A stretch of 64,000 nucleotides of DNA from Mesorhizobium sp. GbtcB19 (GTDB taxonomy: Bacteria > Pseudomonadota > Alphaproteobacteria > Rhizobiales > Rhizobiaceae), in contig NZ_JAGXJY010000001.1 of NCBI RefSeq assembly GCF_019091085.1, positions 310,001 to 374,000 on the forward strand, in the 5' to 3' direction. Every line of letters begins with the position of its first letter. Position 1 is the stretch's first letter. Both the position numbers and the translations under genes were made by a program. Below, in pieces: positions 26,383-34,706 of the stretch. The notes beneath the pieces were generated by a model. The model did no database searches, was not told the DNA's origin, and worked only from the letters and a program-made list of their open reading frames with translations.

Positions 26383-26429
26383 GCGCATGACCCCGAAATC
26401 GGCATCGATTTTCGGAAAGGATCATGCGC
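26383..26429. repeat. Intergenic palindromic repeat between acpXL and fabF2XL
   Basis: The palindrome has arms GCGCATGACCCCGAAAT and TTTTCGGAAAGGATCATGCGC around CGGCATCGA. It resembles an abundant short repeat of rhizobial genomes. It occupies the 115-bp gap where related cluster organisation in Rhizobium and Sinorhizobium carries fabZXL. Its right end contains ATG at 26424 with GGAAAGG upstream, an alternative start for the next gene. Confidence 0.65.
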
Positions 26430-26465
26430 AAAATCAAAAAGTCGCCTGACCCACAACAGCCGCCC

Positions 26466-27653
26466 ATGAGTTCCCACGACGTCGTCATCACCGGCATCGG
26501 CCTTGTCTCTTCGCTGGGAGAAGGCCCAGACGCGCATTGGCAGAAGCTGACGCAGCCCGGTTTCCAGCCGGTGCTGGAGGCCGAGCGCTTCGCGCCCTAT
26601 ACCATCCATCCCCTGCCCGAGATCGACTGGAACCTGCAGATCGCCAAGCGCGGCGACCAGCGCCAGATGGAAACCTGGCAGCGCCTCGGCACCTATGTCG
26701 CCGGCCTCGCGCTGGACGACGCCGGCATCAAGGGCAATGACGAGCTTTGCACGACCATGGACATGGTGGTGGCGGCCGGCGGCGGCGAGCGCGACGAGGC
26801 CGTCGATGCCGCGATCCTCGCTGCTTCGGAGAGCCGCAACGACCGCGACGTGCTGCTCAACGAGAAGCTGACCACGGAATTGCGGCCGACGCTGTTCCTC
26901 GCCCAGCTCTCCAACTTGCTCGCCGGCAACATCTCGATCGTCCACAAGGTCACCGGTTCGTCGCGCACCTTCATGGGCGAGGAGGGCGCCGGCGTCTCGG
27001 CCGTCGAGACGGCCGCCGCGCGCATCCGCTCGGGACAGTCGACCCATGTGCTGGTCGGCGGCGCCTTCCAGACCGAGCATTCCGACATGCTGCTCGGCTA
27101 TGAGCTCGCCGGCTATTTGCATCGCGGCCCGTGGAAGCCGGTCTGGCAGCGCCAGGGCGCCGAGGGCGGCGGTGTCGTGACCGGCTCCGGCGGCGCCTTC
27201 CTGGTGCTCGAACAGCGCGAGCACGCGCAGAGCCGCGGCCGCAAGATCTATGCCGAGCTTGGCCCCGTCGTTTCCGGCCGCGCCAGGCGCCGGCGCGGCG
27301 AGTTGAATGCCGAGATCGCCGCGCTGCTTAAGCAGGCGCGCCTTCCCGATGGCGACCTGCTTACGATTTCCGCCGCCTCCGGCGCGCATGCTGCCACCGC
27401 GGCCGAAAAGGCGGCGTTCGACGCCAATCCGGCCTTGGCAGCGCGCGCCTTTTCGACGCTGACCGGCCATATGAAGGAAGCGCAGTTCCCCTTCGCCGTG
27501 GCGCTGGCGGCTCTGGCCGTCGACCGCAAGGCTGGCTACCCTGTCTTCGATGCCACGGTGGAGCGTCCATTCGAAGGTGCTCCCACCTCCGTCCTTGCAA
27601 CGGCGATCGGCTATCACCAATTCGAGGGCCTTGGACTGGTTAAAGCCGCTTAG
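26466..27653 (+). CDS. fabF2XL: Ketosynthase-fold protein FabF2XL, lacking catalytic residues
   Basis: About 395 residues from ATG 26466, where family homology begins (SSHDVVITGIGLVSSLGEG). ATG 26424 within the repeat has the better ribosome site and would add 14 lysine-rich residues. The fold is KAS II-like, but the nucleophile position reads KVTGSSRTFMGEEGAG with no Cys. The first active-site His is replaced (SAASGAHAAT instead of NAHGTST), and the second region reads TLTGHMKEAQ, with His kept but the Lys lost. It therefore looks like a chain-length-factor type partner of FabF1XL in making the C28 acyl chain. This is inferred from motifs and adjacency. Confidence 0.9.
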   Translation: MSSHDVVITGIGLVSSLGEGPDAHWQKLTQPGFQPVLEAERFAPYTIHPLPEIDWNLQIAKRGDQRQMETWQRLGTYVAGLALDDAGIKGNDELCTTMDMVVAAGGGERDEAVDAAILAASESRNDRDVLLNEKLTTELRPTLFLAQLSNLLAGNISIVHKVTGSSRTFMGEEGAGVSAVETAAARIRSGQSTHVLVGGAFQTEHSDMLLGYELAGYLHRGPWKPVWQRQGAEGGGVVTGSGGAFLVLEQREHAQSRGRKIYAELGPVVSGRARRRRGELNAEIAALLKQARLPDGDLLTISAASGAHAATAAEKAAFDANPALAARAFSTLTGHMKEAQFPFAVALAALAVDRKAGYPVFDATVERPFEGAPTSVLATAIGYHQFEGLGLVKAA

Positions 27654-27665
27654 AAAGAAACAAGC

Positions 27666-28937
27666 ATGGCCAATCTCCGCGATCATATGGGCAGGCCGAT
27701 CGTCGCCGTGACCGGCATCGGCGTGGTCACTTCCCTTGGCGTCGGCAAGAACGACAACTGGGCGGCGCTGACCTCGGGCAGATCCGGCATCCACCCGATC
27801 ACCCGCTTCCCGGTCGATCACTTGAACACCCGCATTTCCGGCATGGTCGACTTCCTGCCGTCGAGCACGAAGGGCGCGAGCCCCCTCACCTATGAGTTGG
27901 CTGAAACGGCAGCCCAGGAAGCGGTCTCCGAGGCCGGCCTCGATTCCGGTGATTTCGGCGGCCCGTTGTTCCTCGCCTCTCCACCGGTCGAACTCGACTG
28001 GGCCGACCGCTTCTCGCTCTACAATTCCGATAAAAAGGACGCCGGCGCCGAAAGGCTGCTGCGCGTGGCGCGCGCGCTGAAAGAACTCGGCATCTTCGAG
28101 ACCACGCAGTTCGGCTCGATCGCCGACCGCCTGGCTGACCGCTTCGGCACCCGCGGGTTGCCAATCACGCTGTCGACGGCTTGCGCCTCGGGCGCCACCG
28201 CCATCCAGCTCGGCGTCGAGGCGATCCAGCGCGGCGAATGCGACAAGGCGCTGTCGATCGGCGCCGACGGCTCGGCGACGGCCGAGGCGCTGATCCGCTT
28301 CTCGCTGCTTTCGGCGCTCTCCACCCACAACGATATTCCCGAGAAGGCGTCAAAACCCTTCTCCAAGGACCGCGATGGCTTCGTGCTGGCCGAAGGCTCC
28401 GGCGCGCTGGTGCTGGAATCGCTGGAAGCCGCCTTGGCTCGCGGCGCGACGATCCTCGGCATCATGCGCGGCTGCGGCGAGAGGGCCGACGATTTCCACC
28501 GCACCCGTTCCAAGCCTGATGCTTCACCGGCGATCGCGGCGGTGCGCGCCGCCCTTGCCGATGCCGGAATGAGCGAGGACGAGATCGACTACGTCAACGC
28601 GCATGGCACCTCGACGCCTGAAAACGACAAGATGGAGCATTTGTCGCTGTCGACCGTGTTCGGCGAGCGCATCGGCTCGATGCCGATTTCGTCCAACAAG
28701 TCGATGATCGGCCACACCCTGTCGGCCGCCGGCGCGGTCGAGGCCGCGTTCTCGCTGATGACCATGCGCGAAAGCGTCATCCCGCCGACCATCAACTACG
28801 ACAATCCCGATCCGGCGATTGTCCTCGACGTGGTGCCGAACAAGAAGCGCAATGCCGAAGTCGGCTCGGTTTTGTCCAATTCCTTCGGCTTCGGCGGCCA
28901 GAACACCTGCCTTGTCATGGCGCGGGAACCGGTCTAA
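27666..28937 (+). CDS. fabF1XL: Beta-ketoacyl-ACP synthase FabF1XL
   Basis: A 423-residue KAS II-type condensing enzyme. The catalytic Cys173 is in ITLSTACASGATAIQLG, the first His in YVNAHGTSTPEND and the second in SMIGHTLSAAGAVEAAF; the lysine SNKS precedes it. It elongates acyl chains with malonyl-ACP, here most probably on AcpXL toward the 28-carbon chain of lipid A. It follows fabF2XL by 12 bases and probably forms a heterodimer with it. An inserted loop (about residues 95-150, VELDWADRFSLYNSDKKDAG) is longer than in FabF and is typical of the XL version. Confidence 0.94.
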   Translation: MANLRDHMGRPIVAVTGIGVVTSLGVGKNDNWAALTSGRSGIHPITRFPVDHLNTRISGMVDFLPSSTKGASPLTYELAETAAQEAVSEAGLDSGDFGGPLFLASPPVELDWADRFSLYNSDKKDAGAERLLRVARALKELGIFETTQFGSIADRLADRFGTRGLPITLSTACASGATAIQLGVEAIQRGECDKALSIGADGSATAEALIRFSLLSALSTHNDIPEKASKPFSKDRDGFVLAEGSGALVLESLEAALARGATILGIMRGCGERADDFHRTRSKPDASPAIAAVRAALADAGMSEDEIDYVNAHGTSTPENDKMEHLSLSTVFGERIGSMPISSNKSMIGHTLSAAGAVEAAFSLMTMRESVIPPTINYDNPDPAIVLDVVPNKKRNAEVGSVLSNSFGFGGQNTCLVMAREPV

Positions 28938-28955
28938 GCGGATTTTTTCCGCCAT

Positions 28956-29034
28956 TGCATGTCGCGCAAAAGTGAAATCGGTTTTGCGATAACGACATGC
29001 ATAAACAAAGAAACTAAAGCGCAGCGCGCTTTAG
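28956..29034. repeat. Two adjacent palindromes between fabF1XL and the dehydrogenase gene
   Basis: The first palindrome (28956-29001) has arms TGCATGTCG and CGACATGCA with inner CAAAA and TTTTG; it resembles a common dispersed rhizobial repeat. The second (29014-29034) is CTAAAGCGC-AGC-GCGCTTTAG with perfect 9-bp arms. Neither is followed by a T-run, so they are more likely RNA-stability or repeat elements than terminators. Confidence 0.7.
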
Positions 29035-29053
29035 AACCGAACTGACAGGCCCC

Positions 29054-30082
29054 ATGCGCGCATTGCAACTTATCGAGGACCGCCGCCTTGAGACGGTGGA
29101 CCTGCCGCCTCCCCCGCCGCCTTTGCTCGGCGAAGTGACGCTCCGCATCAAGGCGGTGGCGCTCAACCACATCGACGTCTGGGGCTGGCGCGGCATGGCC
29201 TTCGCCAAGCGCAAGCTGCCGCTTGTCGTCGGCGCCGAGGCCGCGGGTGAGGTCGAGGCGGTCGGCCCTGGCGTTTCCAACCTGCTGCCCGGACAATTGG
29301 TGTCGATCTATGGCGCTCGCACCTGCGGGCTGTGCCGGGCCTGCCGCGAAGGCCGCGACAATCTCTGCGAGCACGTCTCCGGCGTCCACGGCTTCCATCT
29401 CGATGGCTTCGCCCAGGAAAAGATCAATCTGCCGGCTCGCCTGCTGGTGCCGGCTCCGCCCGGCGTGTCTGAAATCGGCGCGGCGGTCGCTCCGGTCACC
29501 TTCGGCACCGTCGAGCACATGCTGTTCGACAATGCCAGGCTGGAACCCGGCGAGACCATCCTGGTCCATGCCGGCGGCTCCGGCATCGGCACCGCCGCCA
29601 TCCAGCTCGCCAAGAAGATGGGCTGCACCGTCATCACCACGGTCGGCTCGAACGACAAGATCGACAAGGCCAAGGCGCTTGGCGCCGACCATGTCATCAA
29701 CTACCGCGAGGACCGGTTCGAAGGCGTCGTGCGCAAGCTGACCAAGAAGAAGGGCGTCGACGTCGTGTTCGAGCATGTCGGCGCCGACACGTTCGCCGGC
29801 TCGATGCTGTGCCTGAGGCGCGGCGGCCGCCTTGTCACCTGCGGCTCGACGTCCGGCGTGTCGACGCAGGTCAACCTGATGCAGCTCTTCCAGCAGCAGC
29901 TGAAGCTGCTCGGTTCCTTCGGCTGCCGCATGGAGAACATGGCCGATGCCATGCAGAAGATGGCTGCCGGCCTCGTTGCCCCGGTGATCGATACCGAGGT
30001 GGGTTTCGACGACATCGACGCGGCGCTGAAGCGCATGGAAGGCCGCGACGTCTTCGGCAAGATCATCCTGCGCGTTTCCTAA
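29054..30082 (+). CDS. Zinc-binding dehydrogenase of the lipid A VLCFA cluster
   Basis: A 342-residue medium-chain dehydrogenase. The N-terminal GroES-like fold includes VALNHIDVWGWRG and GAEAAGEVEAVGPGVSN; cysteines in RTCGLCRACREGRDNLCEH form the structural-zinc lobe. The Rossmann motif is VHAGGSGIGTAAIQLAKKMG near residue 170. In Rhizobium and Sinorhizobium the equivalent gene (adh2XL/fabXL) lies between fabF1XL and lpxXL; its suggested job is reduction or hydroxylation-linked chemistry on the C28 chain, which is not settled. The position here is the same. Confidence 0.87.
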   Translation: MRALQLIEDRRLETVDLPPPPPPLLGEVTLRIKAVALNHIDVWGWRGMAFAKRKLPLVVGAEAAGEVEAVGPGVSNLLPGQLVSIYGARTCGLCRACREGRDNLCEHVSGVHGFHLDGFAQEKINLPARLLVPAPPGVSEIGAAVAPVTFGTVEHMLFDNARLEPGETILVHAGGSGIGTAAIQLAKKMGCTVITTVGSNDKIDKAKALGADHVINYREDRFEGVVRKLTKKKGVDVVFEHVGADTFAGSMLCLRRGGRLVTCGSTSGVSTQVNLMQLFQQQLKLLGSFGCRMENMADAMQKMAAGLVAPVIDTEVGFDDIDAALKRMEGRDVFGKIILRVS

Positions 30083-30100
30083 GCATTTCAGGAAAGGCGG

Positions 30101-31093
30101 ATGGTCGGCAAGGTGTTCAGGAAAGCCCGCCGGGACTTCATGTTCCGCTACGGCCTGCGGCTGCGCCAGACGGAGCACTGGCTGGTCGCCAGGCTCGCCA
30201 TGGTGCTGCTGTCGATCCTGCGCCTGCTGCCGCCCGACAGCGCGCTCAACTTCGCCGACCGTGCCGCCCGCCGCGTCGGCCCGATGGTCGGGCGCCACCG
30301 CGTGGCGGTCGACAATCTGCGCCTTGCCTATCCGGAAAAAAGTGACGCCGAGATCCAGGCCATCGCGCTCGACATGTGGGGCAACATGGCCCGCCTCGCG
30401 GCCGAGTACATCTTCCTCGACGCGCTCTTCGACTTCGATCCGAACGCCTCGAAGCCGGGCCGGGTCGAGGTCCGCGGCATCGAGCATTTCGTCGAGATCG
30501 CCGGCGAGAAGAAGCCGCATATCCTGTTTACCGGCCATCTCGGCAATTTCGAGCTGCTGCCGGTGGCCGCCGCCACGTTCGGCATGAAGATCACGGCCTT
30601 GTTCCGCCCGCCGAACAATCCCTATCTCGCCGACTACATCCACTCGACGCGCCGCTCCTCGATGGGCGCGCTGCTGCCCTCCTCCACCGGCGCGTCCTTC
30701 GCGCTTGCCGCTATCCTGGAGAATGGCGGCAATATCGGCGTGCTGGTCGATCAGAAATTCTCGGGCGGCGTCGAGACGACCTTCTTCGGCCGGCCATGCC
30801 AGAGCAACCCGATGCTTGGCATGCTGGCCCGCCACTATGACTGCGACGTCTACCCCGCTCGCTGCGTCAGGCTGCCGGGCAATCGCTTCCGGCTGGAAAT
30901 CGAGGACAAGCTGACCTTGCCGCGCACCGATGGCGGCAGCGTCGACGTCGCCGCCACCACCCAGCTTCTCACCGACGTGGTCGAGCGCTGGGTGCGCGAG
31001 GACCCCGGCCAGTGGATGTGGTTCCACAAGCGCTGGGAAATCAGCGGCCGCCGCCGCAAGCGCGGACAGGCGAAGGCGGCGGCCGGCCAGTAG
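30101..31093 (+). CDS. lpxXL: Lipid A very-long-chain acyltransferase LpxXL
   Basis: A 330-residue LpxL/HtrB-family acyltransferase. It has a membrane helix near residues 28-48 and the catalytic HX4E motif as His146 and Glu151 in FTGHLGNFELL. Further family features are FRPPNNPYLADYI and VLVDQKFSGGVETTFFG. It transfers the very-long-chain acyl group from AcpXL to the lipid A precursor at the inner membrane. GGAAAGG precedes the ATG. It is the last gene of the cluster and is convergent with the L,D-transpeptidase gene. Confidence 0.94.
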   Translation: MVGKVFRKARRDFMFRYGLRLRQTEHWLVARLAMVLLSILRLLPPDSALNFADRAARRVGPMVGRHRVAVDNLRLAYPEKSDAEIQAIALDMWGNMARLAAEYIFLDALFDFDPNASKPGRVEVRGIEHFVEIAGEKKPHILFTGHLGNFELLPVAAATFGMKITALFRPPNNPYLADYIHSTRRSSMGALLPSSTGASFALAAILENGGNIGVLVDQKFSGGVETTFFGRPCQSNPMLGMLARHYDCDVYPARCVRLPGNRFRLEIEDKLTLPRTDGGSVDVAATTQLLTDVVERWVREDPGQWMWFHKRWEISGRRRKRGQAKAAAGQ

Positions 31094-31116
31094 TCGGCCG
31101 GCACTGCCCACCCGGA

Positions 31117-31548
31117 TCAATTAGTGACGACGATCCGCGTGTTGCCGAAGCCGACTTCCTTGACCATGGTATAGAAGGTCGCGGCGTTGGCCGGATGCAG
31201 GCGCACGCAGCCATGCGAGGCCGGGCGTCCGAGATTTCTCACCGCTCCGGTGCCGTGAATGGCGTAGCCGCCGTGGAAGAACACCGAATAGGGCATCGGC
31301 GAGTTGTCATACTTGCGCGAATACCACATCCGGGCGGTCCATTGCGGCCGGTAGCTGCCGCGCGGCGTAAAATATCCTGGGCGCGCCGTCGACACGCTCC
31401 AGCGATAGAGCACCTGCCCGTATTTGCTCACGGTCATGGTCTGCGACGAGACGTCGATATTGGCGACCAGCGTGGCCGCCCGGCTTGCGATGGACATGCC
31501 GAACAACGCGGTTGCCAGCACGGTTGCCATGAGAACGAACTTTTTCAT
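31117..31548 (-). CDS. L,D-transpeptidase (YkuD family)
   Basis: A 143-residue protein from ATG 31548; a longer frame to 31650 would lack a signal peptide. The signal peptide is at residues 1-24 (MKKFVLMATVLATALFG...ASRA). The YkuD domain covers the rest, with the catalytic motif SHGCVRLHP (His112, Cys114, Arg116) and HGGYAIHGTG before it. It would form 3-3 cross-links in peptidoglycan or attach proteins to it. It is short, as in the small ErfK-like group of rhizobia, and stands alone with its own promoter region at 31549-31700. Confidence 0.92.
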   Translation of the reverse strand: MKKFVLMATVLATALFGMSIASRAATLVANIDVSSQTMTVSKYGQVLYRWSVSTARPGYFTPRGSYRPQWTARMWYSRKYDNSPMPYSVFFHGGYAIHGTGAVRNLGRPASHGCVRLHPANAATFYTMVKEVGFGNTRIVVTN

Positions 31549-31809
31549 GCGATCAAACCCCTTTGATTGCCCCCTGCCATTCGCGCGGTTTTTCCATCTT
31601 TTTGTCGGCAGATGCGTTAAATACCACACACTCGTTGACGAATCCGCCAATCCAATGCGGTGAATTTGAACGATTTTCCCGGCATAGTTGCCGCCGCGAC
31701 ACGCACCCTCTGAAGTTTAAGCCTGGCGTTGGGCCATGCCCGGATCGTCGTGTGGCAATGCGCGACTGCTTGCTTGCAAAAGTGCCGCGTTCCTTCTTCA
31801 ATCCGCCGA

Positions 31810-33087
31810 ATGAGTGAACGACTTTTCAAGGCGGTCGAGGACCGGGTCGACGACCTGGTCGCGCTGACCGCGGACCTGATCCGCTTCCCGACCGTCAATC
31901 CACCAGGCGACGCCTATCGGCCATGCGCCGAGTTCCTTGGCGCGCGCTTGAGGAAGCTCGGCTTCGAAACCGAATTCATCCGTGCCGAGGGCGCGCCCGG
32001 CGACAGCGACCGCTACCCGCGGGTCAATGTCGTCGCCCGCTTCGACGGCCGCTCGCCCGGTCCCTGCGTGCACTTCAACTCGCATATCGACGTGGTCGAG
32101 GCCGGCGACGGCTGGACCGTCGATCCCTTTGCCGGCGTGGTGAAGGACGGCAGGGTCTATGGCCGCGGCGCCTGCGACATGAAAGGCGGCCTGGCAGCCT
32201 CCGTCATCGCCGTCGAAGCCTTCATGGCAACCTATCCGGACTTTCCCGGCGCCATCGAGATATCGGGCACGGCGGATGAAGAATCGGGCGGTTTCGGCGG
32301 CGTCGCGCATCTGGCAAGGCTCGGCTATTTCTCGAAGCCGAAGGTCGACCACGTCATCATCCCGGAGCCACTGAACAAGGATCGCATCTGCCTTGGCCAC
32401 CGCGGCGTCTGGTGGGCCGAGATCGAGACCAAGGGTGAGATCGCGCATGGCTCGATGCCGTTCCTCGGCGACAATGCGGTACGCCATATGGGCGCCGTCC
32501 TGCAGGCTTTCGAGGACGAGCTGTTCCCGGCGCTCGACCGCAAGATGACGCGCATGCCGGTGGTGCCGGAAGGCGCCCGGCGCTCGACCATGAACATCAA
32601 TTCCGTCCATGGCGGACAGACCGAGGATTTCCGGCCGGGGCTTCCTTCGCCCAACGTGCCGGACTGGTGCCGGCTCACCATCGACCGGCGCTTCCTGCTC
32701 GAAGAGGATATCGCCACCGTCAAAAGCGAGGTCACCGGCATCCTCGAGCGGCTGAAGCACGAGCGCAAGAAATTCGACTACGAGATCCGCGACCTGATGG
32801 AGGTGCTGCCGCTGATGACCGAGCGCGACGCCCCGGTGGTGAAAGCCGTCGCCAAAGGCATCATGGAAGTGTTCGACCGCGAGCCCGATTACGTGATCTC
32901 GCCCGGCACCTACGACCAGAAGCACGTCGCGCGCATCGGCCACCTCTATGACTGCATCGCCTATGGCCCGGGCATTCTCGACCTCGCCCACAGGCCGGAC
33001 GAATGGGTGGGCATCGCCGACATGGTGGAATCGGCCAAGGTGATGGCGGTCGGCCTCAATGTGCTCTTGCGCGGCACGACCGGATGA
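31810..33087 (+). CDS. M20 family ArgE/DapE-like deacylase
   Basis: A 425-residue zinc hydrolase from ATG 31810. Metal-site motifs are visible: HFNSHIDVVEAGDGWTVDPF with the first His/Asp, GRGACDMKGGLAASVIA with the bridging Asp, ISGTADEESGGFGG with the catalytic Glu pair, and a late His near the C-terminus (DLAHRPDEW). The lid domain occupies about residues 200-310. It cleaves an acyl-amino acid or peptide. It lies 109 bases upstream of a peptide-type ABC transporter operon, suggesting that it processes what the transporter brings in. The exact substrate is not evident; ArgE and DapE roles are both only family-level. Confidence 0.88.
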   Translation: MSERLFKAVEDRVDDLVALTADLIRFPTVNPPGDAYRPCAEFLGARLRKLGFETEFIRAEGAPGDSDRYPRVNVVARFDGRSPGPCVHFNSHIDVVEAGDGWTVDPFAGVVKDGRVYGRGACDMKGGLAASVIAVEAFMATYPDFPGAIEISGTADEESGGFGGVAHLARLGYFSKPKVDHVIIPEPLNKDRICLGHRGVWWAEIETKGEIAHGSMPFLGDNAVRHMGAVLQAFEDELFPALDRKMTRMPVVPEGARRSTMNINSVHGGQTEDFRPGLPSPNVPDWCRLTIDRRFLLEEDIATVKSEVTGILERLKHERKKFDYEIRDLMEVLPLMTERDAPVVKAVAKGIMEVFDREPDYVISPGTYDQKHVARIGHLYDCIAYGPGILDLAHRPDEWVGIADMVESAKVMAVGLNVLLRGTTG

Positions 33088-33196
33088 CAGGTAAAAACAT
33101 TCCGCCTGGCGCCGCCGGGAAGCACGAAACGCAATTTACTCGCACGCGAAATCACGCTTCTATCCGCCGGCTTGAGCAAGCAATGGGAGTTCAGCG

Positions 33197-34678
33197 ATGA
33201 AACTGTGGAAGACCACCCTGGCCGCGGCCGTCCTGTCGCTTGCCGCCGCCACGTCGGCCTTTGCCGCCCGCACCGATCTCACGCTCGGCATCGTGCTCGA
33301 GCCGCCGCATCTCGATCCGACCGCCGGCGCGGCCGCGGCCATCGGCGAAATCACCTATGCCAATGTCTTTGAAGGGCTGACCCGCATCGACGACAACGGC
33401 CAGGTTCAGCCCGGTCTGGCCGAGAGCTGGACCGTCTCCGACGACGGCAAGGTCTACACGTTCAAGCTGCATGCCGGCGTGAAGTTCCACAATGGCTCGG
33501 CCTTCAGCGCCGACGACGTCAAATTCTCGCTGGACCGGGCGCGCGCCAAGGATTCGCTCAATCCGCAAAAGCAACTCTTTGCGCATATCACCGATGTCAC
33601 AGCGGTCGATCCGGCGACGGTCAAGGTCACCCTCGACGGGCCGCAGGGCGATTTCCTCTACAACATGGGCCTGGTTGCGGCGGTGATCGTGGGCAAGGGA
33701 TCGGCCGACGGCAATAAGGACAAGCCGATCGGCACCGGTCCATTCAAGCTCGATCACTGGGCCAAGGGTGCAGAGATCACGCTCGTCAAGAACCCGGATT
33801 ACTGGGGCACACAAGCCGCGCTCGACAAGGCGACATTCCGCATCGTTCCCGACGCCGCCGCGGCTGTCCCCGCCTTGCTCTCGGGCGACATCCAGGCCTT
33901 CGCCAACATGCCCGCGCAAGACGCGCTCGCGCAGCTCCAGTCCGATCCGCGCTTCAGCGTCGTGATCGGCGCGACCGAGGGCGAGACGATCCTGTCGATC
34001 AACAACAAGAAGCCGCCCTTCGACAAGCTTGCGGTCCGGCAGGCGCTCGCCTCGGCGATTGATCGCAGTGCCATCATCGCAGCCGCCTCGAACGGTCTTG
34101 GCAAGCCCATCGGCTCTCATTTCTCGCCAGGCGATGCGGGCTATGTCGATCTCACCGGCGTCTATCCGCACGACATCGCCAAGGCCAAGGAATATCTGAA
34201 GGAAGCGGGGCTGGAGAACGGCTTCTCGGCCACGATCAAGCTGCCGCCCGTGCCCTACGCACGCGACGGCGGCCAGGTGATTCAGTCCCAACTGAAGGAC
34301 ATCGGGGTCAATCTGCAGATCATTCCGGTCGAATGGGCGGAGTGGCTGAGCCAGGTCTTCACCAACAAGGACTACGACCTGACGATCGTTTCCCATGTCG
34401 AGCCAAACGACATCGATATCTATTCGCGGCCCGGCTACTATTTCCAGTACGACAATCCGAAGTTCAACGATGTCATCAAGGCGCTCGGCACCACGGTCGA
34501 CAAGGACAAGAGGCTGGAACTGCTGGGCGAGGCGCAGAAGATTCTCGCGCACGATGTGCCCGCCGTCTACCTGTTCGAGTTGCCGAAAATCGGCGTCTGG
34601 GACGCCAAGCTGCAGGGCATGTGGACGAACTGGCCGATCGAGGCGGATGATCTGACCAAGGTGAAGTGGACGGATTGA
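33197..34678 (+). CDS. Peptide/nickel-type ABC transporter substrate-binding protein
   Basis: A 493-residue SBP_bac_5 protein with GGGAG before the ATG. The signal peptide is residues 1-23 (MKLWKTTLAAAVLSLAAATSAFA). Family motifs include EITYANVFEGLTRID, LAESWTVSDDGKVYTFKLHAGV and SALFRIV-like core segments, ending with the usual VPAVYLFELPKIGVWD. It would bind an oligopeptide or other amphipathic solute in the periplasm. Two permeases and a fused ATPase follow directly, forming a complete importer with this protein. Confidence 0.92.
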   Translation: MKLWKTTLAAAVLSLAAATSAFAARTDLTLGIVLEPPHLDPTAGAAAAIGEITYANVFEGLTRIDDNGQVQPGLAESWTVSDDGKVYTFKLHAGVKFHNGSAFSADDVKFSLDRARAKDSLNPQKQLFAHITDVTAVDPATVKVTLDGPQGDFLYNMGLVAAVIVGKGSADGNKDKPIGTGPFKLDHWAKGAEITLVKNPDYWGTQAALDKATFRIVPDAAAAVPALLSGDIQAFANMPAQDALAQLQSDPRFSVVIGATEGETILSINNKKPPFDKLAVRQALASAIDRSAIIAAASNGLGKPIGSHFSPGDAGYVDLTGVYPHDIAKAKEYLKEAGLENGFSATIKLPPVPYARDGGQVIQSQLKDIGVNLQIIPVEWAEWLSQVFTNKDYDLTIVSHVEPNDIDIYSRPGYYFQYDNPKFNDVIKALGTTVDKDKRLELLGEAQKILAHDVPAVYLFELPKIGVWDAKLQGMWTNWPIEADDLTKVKWTD

Positions 34679-34706
34679 GGCCTATGCGATCGCCCGATCG
34701 CCTCCC

